DNA of 35,725 nt from Tabrizicola soli (GTDB lineage: Bacteria; Pseudomonadota; Alphaproteobacteria; Rhodobacterales; Rhodobacteraceae), in assembly GCF_015999335.1 (NCBI RefSeq), contig NZ_JAEACP010000033.1, forward strand, positions 1 to 35,725. The letters are read 5' to 3'. The notes below the pieces were generated by a model that was not told the origin of the DNA, ran no database searches, and saw only the letters and a list, made by a program, of their open reading frames with translations. Each line of letters opens with the position of its first letter. The first letter of the stretch is position 1. Shown here piece after piece: positions 1 through 7,517 of this stretch. The position numbers and the translations under genes are program-made.

Positions 1-105
1 GGCCGGCTGAAGGACTGGAGACGCGTTGCCACCCGATACGACAGATGCCCGGAAACCTTCTTCTCCGCTATCGCCCTCGCAGCAACCGTCATGTTCTGGC
101 TCTGA
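1..105 (+). mobile_element. IS5-family transposase, C-terminal end (partial)
   Basis: The window opens inside a reading frame (frame 1) that runs 34 codons to TGA at 103-105. Its residues (GRLKDWRRVATRYDR... then ...AIALAATVMFWL) match the well-known C-terminal tail of IS5-family transposases, which is common in Rhodobacterales and Rhizobiales. The bases after the stop, about 106-124, include AATGAGTCTGGAGCC and probably form the terminal inverted repeat, so the element would end at about 124-125, directly at the stop codon of the next gene. The rest of the element lies outside the window. Family assignment is from recognition of the tail only. Confidence 0.8.
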
Positions 106-124
106 AACTCAATGAGTCTGGAGC

Positions 125-697
125 CTAGGCAGCCCTTTTAACCCTTCTCGATGCCCCAACTGCATTCATGCGCCAGCTAATCACCTGCTCGGTGATCCCC
201 CAAGCTTCGGAGAGAGTTGTGAGGGTGTATTGTCGGCGTTGGATCATACGATAGGCATCGAGAGCTGCATACTCTGAGACCAATAGCACTGGGCCAAGCG
301 TCTCGGCTTCAAGCTCATCAGTTGAAGAAAACTCCCGAATACCACCGTTGGTAAAGGGGTTCACCGGCTGATGTCGTAAAATCACGTGAGCAAGCTCGTG
401 CGCGATGTCAGAAGCTTGGCGTTTCCTCTCGGTCGCATCGTTGAGCAGGATGAACGCACGCGTCCCGTCAAAGCACGCAGCTGCTGAGAAACCGCATCCC
501 TTCTGCTGAGAGAGCAATAGGTGCTTTTCGGGAAGGTCAGGGAGTGAGGAAAGCAGGATCACGGGCACTTCTAAGTGCGTACACAGGCGGCGTGGGCAGA
601 TAGGTGCGGAAAGAGAGAGGCCCATCTCCTTACGCAATTCATTTGCCCACCAATGCGCTTCTGAAAGAAATCCACGACGCGGCTTTGCTTTCGCCAA
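125..697 (-). CDS. ImmA/IrrE-family zinc metallopeptidase
   Basis: This 190-residue protein has the HExxH zinc motif (His100-Glu101-Leu-Ala-His104, HELAH) in the context DIAHELAHVILRH. A downstream acidic stretch (TDELEAET, about residues 126-133) can supply the third ligand. The pattern is that of the ImmA/IrrE (COG2856) family, which cleave or inactivate a partner XRE repressor in ICEs, prophages and stress switches. The start is an unusual TTG at 697, immediately after the TAG of the XRE gene, with AAGGAG-like bases inside the end of the upstream gene. This implies translational coupling. The gene ends exactly where the IS5 repeat begins, and its TAG may belong to the IS target site, so the native C-terminus could have been altered. 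I infer that it antagonises the adjacent repressor. Confidence 0.85.
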   Translation of the reverse strand: MAKAKPRRGFLSEAHWWANELRKEMGLSLSAPICPRRLCTHLEVPVILLSSLPDLPEKHLLLSQQKGCGFSAAACFDGTRAFILLNDATERKRQASDIAHELAHVILRHQPVNPFTNGGIREFSSTDELEAETLGPVLLVSEYAALDAYRMIQRRQYTLTTLSEAWGITEQVISWRMNAVGASRRVKRAA

Positions 698-1048
698 CTA
701 CTTCTCCTTGCGGAACTGCTCGTATGCTGCCTTGATCATGACTTCGATGGCCGCTGCCCCCTCCGGCGCTATGTTCTTATCTGCCCGGAGAAGAGCCATA
801 ATCTGGCCTAGAGGTTCGGGTTTGGCAACATCATCATGGGAACTCATGAAGTCGTCCGCGCTCAGCCCCGACCAGCGGCATAGCGCCGCGAGGGTATCCA
901 CGTCTGGCCGCTTCCCTTGCGCGATACGGGTGAGTGTCGAGGCGCTCACCTCGGCCTGTTCGGCCACAGCCTTCCAGGTCAGGCGTTTCGCCTGACGGTG
1001 CCCATCGAGGGCATGGTAGAACGCTTCGTTAAGAAACTGTTCCCTCAT
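698..1048 (-). CDS. XRE-family (Cro/CI-type) transcriptional regulator
   Basis: This 116-residue protein has an N-terminal helix-turn-helix (about residues 22-62: LTWKAVAEQAEVSASTLTRIAQGKRPDVDTLAALCRW, quoted here as two contiguous stretches in my reading). The start is the ATG at 1048; the open frame continues further upstream but without family similarity. The C-terminal half is short and helical with no recognised enzyme domain. The gene abuts the metallopeptidase gene with no spacer, giving the classic repressor/ImmA pair. A cluster of TTGCAA/TTGCGA repeats lies directly upstream and is the likely operator for this gene and the divergent genes at 1149. It probably represses its own operon and the divergent small genes until the peptidase inactivates it; that regulatory logic is inferred from the family. 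Confidence 0.85.
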   Translation of the reverse strand: MREQFLNEAFYHALDGHRQAKRLTWKAVAEQAEVSASTLTRIAQGKRPDVDTLAALCRWSGLSADDFMSSHDDVAKPEPLGQIMALLRADKNIAPEGAAAIEVMIKAAYEQFRKEK

Positions 1049-1060
1049 GCTGATTTCACT

Positions 1061-1114
1061 CTTGCAATCTCCTGTCTGTATCGCAATATGTATCAAGATT
1101 GCGATCTTGCAATC
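1061..1114. promoter_or_regulatory. Operator cluster between divergent XRE and DUF2188 genes
   Basis: CTTGCAATC occurs twice as a direct repeat (1061-1069 and 1106-1114). Two ATTGCGA copies lie in opposite orientation between them (1081-1087 inverted, 1099-1105 direct). CAAGAT-TGCG-ATCTTG (1094-1109) is a perfect inverted repeat. TTGCAA can act as a -35 box on both strands. On the plus strand the copy at 1062 is followed 17 bases later by AATATG. On the minus strand the copy at 1112-1107 is followed 17 bases later by ATATTG. The repeats therefore overlap plausible divergent promoters, as expected for XRE autoregulation. Confidence 0.6.
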
Positions 1115-1148
1115 AGTAACCCATCTCGCAACCGAAAGGAAAGCGAAA

Positions 1149-1376
1149 ATGTCAAGCGGCAAGAACCAGTACGTCGTCACGCGTGGCGACAAGTGGGCAG
1201 TTCGCGGTGAGGGCAACGAACGCCCGACCCGCGTGTTCGATACCCAGCGTGAGGCGATCAACTTCGGACGCGGCATCGCACGCAACCAAGAGTCGGAGCT
1301 GCGCATCCAGGGGCGGGATAGCCGCTTCAGGGAAGCCTACAGCTACGGCAACGATCCCTATCCTCCGAAAGGCTGA
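1149..1376 (+). CDS. DUF2188 domain protein
   Basis: This 75-residue protein starts at ATG 1149 with a good ribosome binding site (AAGGAAAG) just upstream; in-frame codons before it lie in the operator region and are rejected. The sequence (YVVTRGDKWAVRGEGNERPT, then a FDTQREAINFGRGIA segment and ELRIQGRDSRFREA) fits the small beta-rich DUF2188 family. In that family a conserved block ends in 'I.G.DG.I.E...YG.DP.PP', and here the tail reads YSYGNDPYPPKG. The function of the family is unknown. It is divergent from the XRE/ImmA pair and shares its operator region. It is followed 3 bases later by another small gene, so it probably forms a two-gene operon under that switch. Confidence 0.7.
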   Translation: MSSGKNQYVVTRGDKWAVRGEGNERPTRVFDTQREAINFGRGIARNQESELRIQGRDSRFREAYSYGNDPYPPKG

Positions 1377-1379
1377 GGC

Positions 1380-1589
1380 ATGATCAAGTTCAAATACAAA
1401 GGTCGGAGCTTTTCTTCGGCACAATCTTTGGCCAGTGCAATGCAGCGCGATATCCAAAGTGCCTATGAGCAGCGGGTGCGTCGGGCGGCGGCCAACAGCG
1501 GCCTGAGCGTGCGAAAGACGTCGCAGGGCCTTGAGGTTAGTGGAAGTGCTACCAACATGGGACGGTTCTACAACCGTCTCGGGCGGTGA
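1380..1589 (+). CDS. Small basic protein of unknown function
   Basis: This 69-residue protein begins 3 bases after the stop of the DUF2188 gene, with GAGG overlapping that stop as a ribosome binding site. It is basic and helical in the middle (SLASAMQRDIQSAYEQRVRR). It ends in a stretch that looks beta-like (GLEVSGSATNMGRFYNRLGR). I do not recognise the family. Tight spacing with the DUF2188 gene and a terminator 36 bases downstream suggest that the two are co-transcribed and controlled by the XRE/ImmA pair. Confidence 0.6.
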   Translation: MIKFKYKGRSFSSAQSLASAMQRDIQSAYEQRVRRAAANSGLSVRKTSQGLEVSGSATNMGRFYNRLGR

Positions 1590-1624
1590 GCTTCCCGCTT
1601 CAGCCTCCCATCGTTCAAACTTAA

Positions 1625-1662
1625 GGGCGCGACGGTTACATCCGTTGCGCCCCCTTTTGTTT
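1625..1662 (+). terminator. Rho-independent terminator after the DUF2188 operon
   Basis: GGGCGC-G-ACGG (1625-1635) pairs with CCGT-T-GCGCCC (1642-1652) around a 6-base loop, with one internal mismatch. It is followed by CCCTTTTGTTT. The position 36 bases after the last gene of the small plus-strand operon fits. Confidence 0.75.
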
Positions 1663-1791
1663 AGGCTTGAAACCAGCCTTGTTTGAACTCCGCAAGGGTT
1701 ACTGCTTTCTGAATTGCCGCGACCGTTCTGCCGCACTGCCTTCCGTCGGCTTCTCGCCCTCCGCGTCGGGCAAGCAGTTTGCCCCGCGCCG

Positions 1792-1830
1792 TTGCCTCCT
1801 TTCAGAACTCTGGTATGATGAAGTCATACC
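1792..1830 (+). promoter_or_regulatory. parDE promoter and palindromic operator
   Basis: A -35 box TTGCCT (1792-1797) is followed 16 bases later by a -10 box TATGAT (1814-1819). The perfect inverted repeat GGTATGA-tgaag-TCATACC (1812-1830) covers the -10 box. This is the arrangement expected for autorepression by a ParD ribbon-helix-helix dimer. Confidence 0.7.
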
Positions 1831-1852
1831 TTGACCTGATGTGGAGTACACC

Positions 1853-2119
1853 ATGACCGTGAAGACCACCCTCAGCTTCACCGACCGCCACCACCGTTTC
1901 CTGACGGAGAAGGTGGGTGCCGGGGTGTTCGCCTCGCAGTCGGCGCTGGTGGCCGCCGCGCTGGAGCAGATGATCCAGGACGAGGAGGAGCGCGAGGTCG
2001 CTCTGGGCGCCCTGACCGAAGAAATCCGGGGTCGGCTCCAGACGCCTCGCGATGCCTTTCTCGATGCCGACAGCGCGTTTGCCCGTGCTCGTGCGCGGGT
2101 CGTGCAGGGCGTTCGGTGA
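1853..2119 (+). CDS. parD: ParD-family antitoxin
   Basis: This 88-residue protein has an N-terminal ribbon-helix-helix DNA-binding segment (TVKTTLSFTDRHHRFLTEKV then a GVFASQSALVAAALEQMI helix pair, about residues 2-44). An acidic and arginine-rich tail follows that would wrap the toxin. The start is ATG 1853 with TGGAG seven bases upstream; an in-frame GTG at 1841 would itself contain that ribosome binding site and is less likely. The stop overlaps the toxin start by 4 bases. As in other type II systems, the antitoxin should neutralise the ParE toxin and repress the operon through the palindrome at 1812-1830. It probably stabilises the adjacent mobile DNA. Confidence 0.9.
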   Translation: MTVKTTLSFTDRHHRFLTEKVGAGVFASQSALVAAALEQMIQDEEEREVALGALTEEIRGRLQTPRDAFLDADSAFARARARVVQGVR

Positions 2120-2430
2120 GCTACCGCATCCGCTTTCACCCCTCGGTCGCCGATGATCTCGAATGGATCACCGGCTGGATTTCCGACTATGCGGGATCAT
2201 CCGTTGCTGCCGCAAAACTGGCGGAGATCGAGACCACTATTCTCGGCCTCGCCGCGACGCCACACAAAGGCAGCACGCGGGACGAGATCGCCCCCGGTCT
2301 TCGGGCGATCCCGGCGGGACGCAAGGGCGTTGTCGTGTTCAAGGTGGACGATGACATGCGGGAGGTTCTGATCTACGCCGTGACCTACGGCGGTGCGGAC
2401 TGGATCAGGCGTAGCAAGTCCCGAAGCTGA
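2116..2430 (+). CDS. parE: ParE/RelE-superfamily toxin
   Basis: This 104-residue protein starts with GTG at 2116 in a GTGA overlap with the parD stop. The fold pattern is ParE: an N-terminal strand (YRIRFHPSVADDLEWI), helical hairpin, then the conserved core strands (GLRAIPAGRKGVVVFKVDDD, and EVLIYAVTYGGAD). Members of the ParE branch poison DNA gyrase, while RelE relatives cut mRNA. The short C-terminus with the YGGADW ending is typical of alphaproteobacterial ParE proteins. No frameshift or truncation is seen, so the pair is probably functional. Confidence 0.9.
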   Translation: MSYRIRFHPSVADDLEWITGWISDYAGSSVAAAKLAEIETTILGLAATPHKGSTRDEIAPGLRAIPAGRKGVVVFKVDDDMREVLIYAVTYGGADWIRRSKSRS

Positions 2431-2513
2431 GGTGGGCTTAGGGGCGATGCCGATCAGGCGGCTTTAGCTGAGCAGGGCTGGATGATCGCTCGGAACATCT
2501 TGAAACAGTTGGT

Positions 2514-2533
2514 AAATCCTGCCCCCGCAACCA
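2514..2533 (+). other. tRNA-fMet 3'-end fragment, probable attachment-site scar
   Basis: AAATCCTGCCCCCGCAACCA is the 3' end of an initiator tRNA: end of the T loop, T-stem 3' strand CCTGC, acceptor 3' strand CCCCGCA and discriminator ACCA. The A opposite position 1 is the C1-A72 mismatch typical of initiator tRNA. Upstream bases (ACAGTTGGT) do not continue the tRNA, so this is a fragment and not a gene. Such 3' duplicates mark the distal end of integrative elements. The rest of 2431-2634 holds no gene that I can support, only this fragment and the terminator that follows it. Confidence 0.65.
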
Positions 2534-2562
2534 AAAATCCTAACCTTTTCAGATAGTTAGAA

Positions 2563-2586
2563 CCCGACATAAACCGTCGGGCTTTT
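2563..2586 (+). terminator. Terminator downstream of the tRNA-fMet fragment
   Basis: CCCGAC (2563-2568) and GTCGGG (2576-2581) form a 6-bp stem with a 7-base loop, followed by CTTTT. It may be the original terminator of the tRNA gene carried along with the 3' fragment, or it may end the parDE transcript. Confidence 0.65.
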
Positions 2587-2634
2587 GCGTTGCGAATTCT
2601 TGTCAACACCTGGTCAACGTTTGACGAGCCTACG

Positions 2635-3444
2635 CTAACGGCTGTTCCTCCAATGGATGGCGGCCTTCAAGCCTTTCTCCCTGCGGATTCGATTGAACTC
2701 GGTTCGTTCCGGGCCGCCAGAAGTCTCGATCACAATATCGGTTTCGACGGCAGCCAGCAGAGCATTGCGCATACCGCGGATGTCGTAACTGCGGTTGATT
2801 GCGCGCTTGGTTAATTCGACGGACAGCGGGGCGCCGGCCACGATCTCGCGTGCCTTTTCGAACGCACGCTCGACATGCCGTCCCGCAGCGACGGTTTCGG
2901 TGACCAGCCCGATCTGGGCGGCACGGGCGGCCGACATCTGGTCGTTGCCGGTGAGCAGGATGTCCTTGGCATGTTTCGGTCCCACCATCCAGGGCAGGAC
3001 CATGGCGACAATGCCAGAGCCGAACCGCACCTCGGGTTCGCCGAAGACCGCGTCCTCGGCCGCGACCGAGATGTCGCAGGCGGCGGCAAGTTCTAGCCCG
3101 CCCCCGATGCAGTGACCATGCACGGCCGAGATGGTGGGCTTGGGGCAATCCCAGAATTGCATGATGAACTCGAAGTCGGCTTCAAGCACCTTGCGCCAGT
3201 CGGAAACGGTTCTCTCGCCCGCGGCGGCGGATTCCTTAAGGTCGAAGCCGGCAGAGAATGCGCGCCCCTCGCCCGAAATGATGAAGCAACGGATCGCCGG
3301 ATCCTTCTGAAGCGTGGCCGTGATCTCGGTCACCTCGCGCATGAGGACCGAGTTGATCGCGTTCAGGACACGGGGACGGTTCAGGATGATGTGGACAATT
3401 CCGTCATCCGAGATCTCGGCCCGGACAGTCTCGTATTCAGTCAT
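2635..3444 (-). CDS. Enoyl-CoA hydratase/isomerase (crotonase family)
   Basis: This 269-residue crotonase-fold protein should act on an acyl-CoA double bond in the cytoplasm. The oxyanion-hole segments are visible (FSAGFDLK, residues 63-70, and GGGLELAAACD, residues 114-124). Glu138 (in GEPEVRF) matches the first catalytic glutamate. The position of the second glutamate, by my manual alignment with rat hydratase, is Asp161. The start is ATG 3444: it overlaps the synthetase stop by 8 bases, and the longer open frame upstream lies wholly in the neighbouring gene. As the last gene of a three-gene operon with an acyl-CoA synthetase and a dienoyl-CoA-reductase-like flavoenzyme, it most likely handles the CoA thioester made there. 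Hydratase versus isomerase activity cannot be decided. Confidence 0.88.
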   Translation of the reverse strand: MTEYETVRAEISDDGIVHIILNRPRVLNAINSVLMREVTEITATLQKDPAIRCFIISGEGRAFSAGFDLKESAAAGERTVSDWRKVLEADFEFIMQFWDCPKPTISAVHGHCIGGGLELAAACDISVAAEDAVFGEPEVRFGSGIVAMVLPWMVGPKHAKDILLTGNDQMSAARAAQIGLVTETVAAGRHVERAFEKAREIVAGAPLSVELTKRAINRSYDIRGMRNALLAAVETDIVIETSGGPERTEFNRIRREKGLKAAIHWRNSR

Positions 3445-5518
3445 GGGTGACAGCTTTCGCTTGGCGCAGGGTGATGCAGTCGACGGCAAGGGCGCCGTTC
3501 GGACCGGCGAGGACCGGGTTGATCTCGAGTTCGGCAATCCTTCCGCGCGTCCCCGCTGCGACGGCACTGAAGCGCGCGATCAGGGCGCAAAGGGCCTCAA
3601 GATCCACGGGTTCGCGGCCGCGCGCCCCGGTCAGCAGGGGATAGCCTTTCAGCGACTGGAGGGCTTGCAGCGCCTCGGCCTGGCTGAAGGGGGGAACAAG
3701 CGCTGTGGTGTCGCGGAATATCTCGGTGAAGATGCCGCCGAAGCCTAAGGTCACCAAGGGGCCGAAATCGGGGTCGGTGGTCATGCCCAGTATCAGTTCG
3801 ACCCCCTCGGCCATGGCTTGAGCGATGATCGGCGCGTCTGGGTGGCGCTTGCGCAGCAGGGCCAGGGCCGAGCAGGCCTCGGCCAGGGTCTTAATGTTCA
3901 GGACGACGCCGCCCTGGTCGGATTTGTGAGCAATGGCGGGATCGTCGATCTTCAACGCGACGGGAAGGCCGTGCCGGGCCGCGAAAGCCGCGATGTCCCC
4001 CGGCGTCCGGACATCGACGAAGGGCGCGCAGGCAATTCCGACGCTTTGCAGAAGTCGGAAGCCGTCCAGGCTGCGCAGGCTGTCCTGCGGTGCAGCATTC
4101 AGCAGGGTTTGCGACGCTTCGGGAAGCGGCAGGGCCTGGGCCGGCTGGGCGGTCTGGCGGCCGAAGTGGTAGTGGCGCAGATGATGAAGGGCGGAGAGGC
4201 CGGTCTCGGTTCCCATCAGCACGGCAATCCCGCGTCCGCGCAGTTCCGCGGCGATGCCGGGTGACAGGGTCGTCGCGATATTGCCCATCACCACCACGGG
4301 TTTGTCCGTGGCCTGATGCACCTTGCGGATGGCCGCCGCCGACATTTCCGAAAAGTTGCGGTCCGGCGGCAGGTTGGTTGCCATCACAACTACGCCCACG
4401 CCGGGATCGCGGGCCATCTCGGTCAGGACCGGGGCCATCACATCGCCCCCGTCGCCCCAATAGTCCAGCGGGTTCGACGGCTCCATCCCCGGGTCCAGAT
4501 GTGCACCCACGGCCGCGAGGGTCTGGGGCTGAAGCGTGGCGAAGGGCAGGCCGCGGTCGGCGGCGAGGTCGACAATCAGCTGCCGCTCGCCGCCAGAGTC
4601 GGTGCCAAGCGCGATGCCGGGCGCGGTCATCGGGCGGGTCATGGCCAAAAGCTCGGCCGTGTCCAACAGCTCGTCCAGGCTGCGGACGGAAATGACGCCA
4701 AGGCGCGCGAACATCGCGTCATAGGCGGCGCGGGAACCCGAGAGGGCGCCGGAATGCGAAATGGCGAAGGTCTTGGAGGCTTCGGTCCGTCCCAGCTTTA
4801 GCGCAATGATCGGCACGCCCCGCGACCGGGCCAGCTCAGCGGCCTCGATGAAGGCGGCGGGGTCTCGGACGGTTTCAAGCACGCAGGCGATGACTCGGAC
4901 ATCGGTCTGTTCCAGGAAGTGCCGGATATAGTCGGCAAGCCCGGTGGCCAGCTCTTGCCCGGCCGAGACGGCATAGTCGAAACCCATCTGCCGACGGTTC
5001 CCGACCAGCCCGGACCAGCTGGAACCCGAATGCGAGATGAGCGCAACGCCCGATGGCGCGGGCAGATCGCGAAACGGCATGCCGGACATTTGCAGGCGGT
5101 CGGGAAGGTTAAGAAATCCCATGCAGTTCGCTCCGCAGATCGCCATGCCCGCGTCGCGCGCGATGGCGCGGACGGCCTCCATCCTAGGGCGGCCCGCATC
5201 GGTTTCTCCATAGGCGCGGCCGAAAAGGACGGCTCCCTTCACCCCGGCCGAAGCGGCTGCTTCCATCGCATCGACGATCAGCGTGTCGCTGATCGCGAAG
5301 GCAGCACAATCCACGCCGCCCGGGATGCTGGAAACTTCCGGGTGGCAGGGTGCCGTGCCGATCCGGTCGTAGCGCGGGTTCACGAGATGGACCGCGCCGG
5401 GGTAGCCCAGCGATTGAATCGCAGTGGCAAGGTTCGCCCCAAAGCTCCCGGGCCTGGGGCTGGCGCCTACCACCGCGATGGACTTTGGCCTAAGCAAAGC
5501 CGTCATGGGGCTGTTCAT
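3437..5518 (-). CDS. NDP-forming acyl-CoA synthetase (fused alpha-beta)
   Basis: This 693-residue protein has an N-terminal CoA-binding Rossmann domain (VVGASPRPGSFG, about 16-27) and a succinyl-CoA-ligase-like domain. The presumed phosphohistidine is His255 in AISHSGALSG. A C-terminal ATP-grasp domain (about 480-690) ends in ELEINPVL, typical of acetate-CoA ligase (ADP-forming) relatives. The family forms acyl-CoA from an acid, CoA and ATP with release of ADP and phosphate. The substrate cannot be read from the sequence. The start is ATG 5518, two bases after the upstream stop, with AAAGGA upstream; ATG 5506 is a possible alternative. The position in the operon suggests activation of a carboxylate released by the flavoenzyme step or imported as such. 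Confidence 0.88.
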   Translation of the reverse strand: MNSPMTALLRPKSIAVVGASPRPGSFGANLATAIQSLGYPGAVHLVNPRYDRIGTAPCHPEVSSIPGGVDCAAFAISDTLIVDAMEAAASAGVKGAVLFGRAYGETDAGRPRMEAVRAIARDAGMAICGANCMGFLNLPDRLQMSGMPFRDLPAPSGVALISHSGSSWSGLVGNRRQMGFDYAVSAGQELATGLADYIRHFLEQTDVRVIACVLETVRDPAAFIEAAELARSRGVPIIALKLGRTEASKTFAISHSGALSGSRAAYDAMFARLGVISVRSLDELLDTAELLAMTRPMTAPGIALGTDSGGERQLIVDLAADRGLPFATLQPQTLAAVGAHLDPGMEPSNPLDYWGDGGDVMAPVLTEMARDPGVGVVVMATNLPPDRNFSEMSAAAIRKVHQATDKPVVVMGNIATTLSPGIAAELRGRGIAVLMGTETGLSALHHLRHYHFGRQTAQPAQALPLPEASQTLLNAAPQDSLRSLDGFRLLQSVGIACAPFVDVRTPGDIAAFAARHGLPVALKIDDPAIAHKSDQGGVVLNIKTLAEACSALALLRKRHPDAPIIAQAMAEGVELILGMTTDPDFGPLVTLGFGGIFTEIFRDTTALVPPFSQAEALQALQSLKGYPLLTGARGREPVDLEALCALIARFSAVAAGTRGRIAELEINPVLAGPNGALAVDCITLRQAKAVTHD

Positions 5519-5520
5519 CG

Positions 5521-7509
5521 TCAGGCGTCCTTTCTTGCGCAGGTCAGGTCCGACAGGAAGCGGCGGGTGGCGACGTATCCGTCATGGATCGCCTCTTCGG
5601 CGCTGCGGGCCATGGTGCAATCGCCGACGGTGATGAAGGGCAGGCCCAGGTCATGCACCTGGCCCTCAAGCGCATTGCTCGGGGCGTTGCCGGCGACCCG
5701 GACAATCGTGTCCACCCCCTCAAGGACGATGGGCGCGCCGCTGGCGGCATGGGTGAAATAGGCAGTGTCGGTGTCCAGGCCAAAGAGACGGGCGTAGGGG
5801 ATGACCTCGATCCCCGCCTTGTGCAGTTTGCCTGCCCAATGGTCGCGAACGTATTGCTGAAGGTTCTGGCCGGCGCAGATCCCGTTCACCGCCAGTCGAA
5901 CCTGGTGGCCTTTCTGTGCCAGAAGCAACGCAATGCCCGGCCCGATCCAGTCGCAGCGCCAGTCGGCCACAACGACGCGCCCGCCCGGATTGGCCGCGCC
6001 GGCCAGCACCTCGGTCGCCTCGAGCAGATGGCCATCGCCTTCGACTTCGGCGGGAACAGGGGCTGATCCGGTGGCAAGGATGACCGCCTCGGCGCCCGAG
6101 GCGCGCAGAAAGGCCGGATCGACGGGCGCGTTCAGCCGCACCTCGACCTGCCGCAAGGACAGCTCGGTCTGAAGGTTGGTGATCAGTCCGCCGAACTCGG
6201 CCCGGTCCGGCAGCATCTGCGCCAGAAGTGCCTGCCCGCCAAGCTGCGGGGCGGCTTCGGCAAGAAGCACCTGGTGGCCCATCTCTGCGGCGGTGACGGC
6301 CGCCTTCATTCCGCCGGGCCCCCCGCCCGCCACCACCACGCGCCGCGCGCGCGGCGTTGCGGGCAGCGGGTCAAAGCGCCGCTCGCGGCCCGTGACCGGG
6401 TTCTGGATGCAGGAAATCGGGTTGCCGGCGTGGAAATGTCCGATGCAGGCCTGATTGCAGCCGATGCAGGCGCGGATCTCGTCCGCGCGGCCGCCCATGG
6501 CCTTGCGCGGCATGTCGGGGTCCACGATCAGGGCGCGGGTCATGCCGCACATGTCGGCCTGACCCGCAGCCAGCACGGCTTCGGCGATCTGGGGCCGGTT
6601 GATACGGCCGGCGACAAAGACCGGAACCTTCACCGCCGCCCGGATCGCCGCTGCCCGTGGCGCGACATAGGCGGTGTCGATCTCCATCGGCGGGACGACA
6701 TGGATCGACCCGCCAAGGGCCGCCATGGTTCCCATCGTGGTGTTGATGTAGTCGACCAGCCCCTCTTCGGCCAGTTGGCGGCAGATGCCGATGACCGTGG
6801 ATTGATCGAGGCCCCCGACGTCATCCTCGTCGGCCGAAATGCGCAGACCCAGCACGACGCCGTCCCCGACCGCCTTCCGTGCGCCGATCAGCGCCTCTTT
6901 CAGCGGGCGAAGGCGGTTCTCGGCCGAGCCGCCATAGATGTCCTCGCGCCGGTTCGAGGCGGGGTTCAGGAACTGCGCGAAGAGAAGGCCGTGGCTCGCC
7001 ATGAGCTCGACCCCGTCGTAGCCCCCCTCGGCATAGCGGCGGGCGCCCTGGGCCGCGGCTTCGATGATTTCCGCCACCATCTCGGTCGGCATCTCGCGCG
7101 GGACGGTGTGAAAGCGGTTCTCGGGCACCGAAGAGGGCGCATAGACCACCCCGCGCATCCCGTCGGTCATGCGGCGGCTGACCCGGCCCGAATGGGAGAG
7201 CTGGCCAAAGATCCGGGCGCCGTGTCGCTGGACCGCTGCTGCAAGGCGGGCGTAATGCGGGATCGCGTCGTCGGAGAGGATGACCAGTTCCGGCGCCTCG
7301 CCTAGGGTCGAGGCATGAAAACGGGCGGATTCGTTGACGATCAGCCCCGCACCACCGCGTGCCCGCGCCTCGTGATAGGCAATCAGATCATCGCCGGGAA
7401 CATTGCCTTTTGCCAGCCAGGTCTGGTGGCCGGTGGACAGGATACGATTGCGGATCTCGCGCCCGCGGATCGTCAGGGGGGAGAACAGGTTGGGAAATGT
7501 GGCGGGCAT
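5521..7509 (-). CDS. FMN/FAD/4Fe-4S oxidoreductase (OYE/trimethylamine dehydrogenase type)
   Basis: This 662-residue protein has an N-terminal Old-Yellow-Enzyme TIM barrel (about 1-340), a 4Fe-4S motif (Cys348, Cys351, Cys355, Cys367) and a C-terminal FAD/NAD domain with GGGPGG at 395-400. This architecture is shared by 2,4-dienoyl-CoA reductase (FadH), trimethylamine and histamine dehydrogenases, and the N-methylproline demethylases of betaine catabolism. Sequence alone does not decide between enoate reduction and amine N-demethylation. It is the first gene of a minus-strand operon with an acyl-CoA synthetase and a crotonase. It is divergent from a LysR regulator, and an inverted repeat lies 9 bases before its start. 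Both a dienoyl-CoA and a methylamine role would fit the surrounding acyl-CoA and amine genes. Confidence 0.88.
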   Translation of the reverse strand: MPATFPNLFSPLTIRGREIRNRILSTGHQTWLAKGNVPGDDLIAYHEARARGGAGLIVNESARFHASTLGEAPELVILSDDAIPHYARLAAAVQRHGARIFGQLSHSGRVSRRMTDGMRGVVYAPSSVPENRFHTVPREMPTEMVAEIIEAAAQGARRYAEGGYDGVELMASHGLLFAQFLNPASNRREDIYGGSAENRLRPLKEALIGARKAVGDGVVLGLRISADEDDVGGLDQSTVIGICRQLAEEGLVDYINTTMGTMAALGGSIHVVPPMEIDTAYVAPRAAAIRAAVKVPVFVAGRINRPQIAEAVLAAGQADMCGMTRALIVDPDMPRKAMGGRADEIRACIGCNQACIGHFHAGNPISCIQNPVTGRERRFDPLPATPRARRVVVAGGGPGGMKAAVTAAEMGHQVLLAEAAPQLGGQALLAQMLPDRAEFGGLITNLQTELSLRQVEVRLNAPVDPAFLRASGAEAVILATGSAPVPAEVEGDGHLLEATEVLAGAANPGGRVVVADWRCDWIGPGIALLLAQKGHQVRLAVNGICAGQNLQQYVRDHWAGKLHKAGIEVIPYARLFGLDTDTAYFTHAASGAPIVLEGVDTIVRVAGNAPSNALEGQVHDLGLPFITVGDCTMARSAEEAIHDGYVATRRFLSDLTCARKDA

Positions 7510-7517
7510 GGGCGTCT

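Noticed and set aside
2440-2534. A complete tRNA gene around the CCA end
   Set aside because: Upstream bases do not form the anticodon or D arms; only the last 20 bases match an initiator tRNA.
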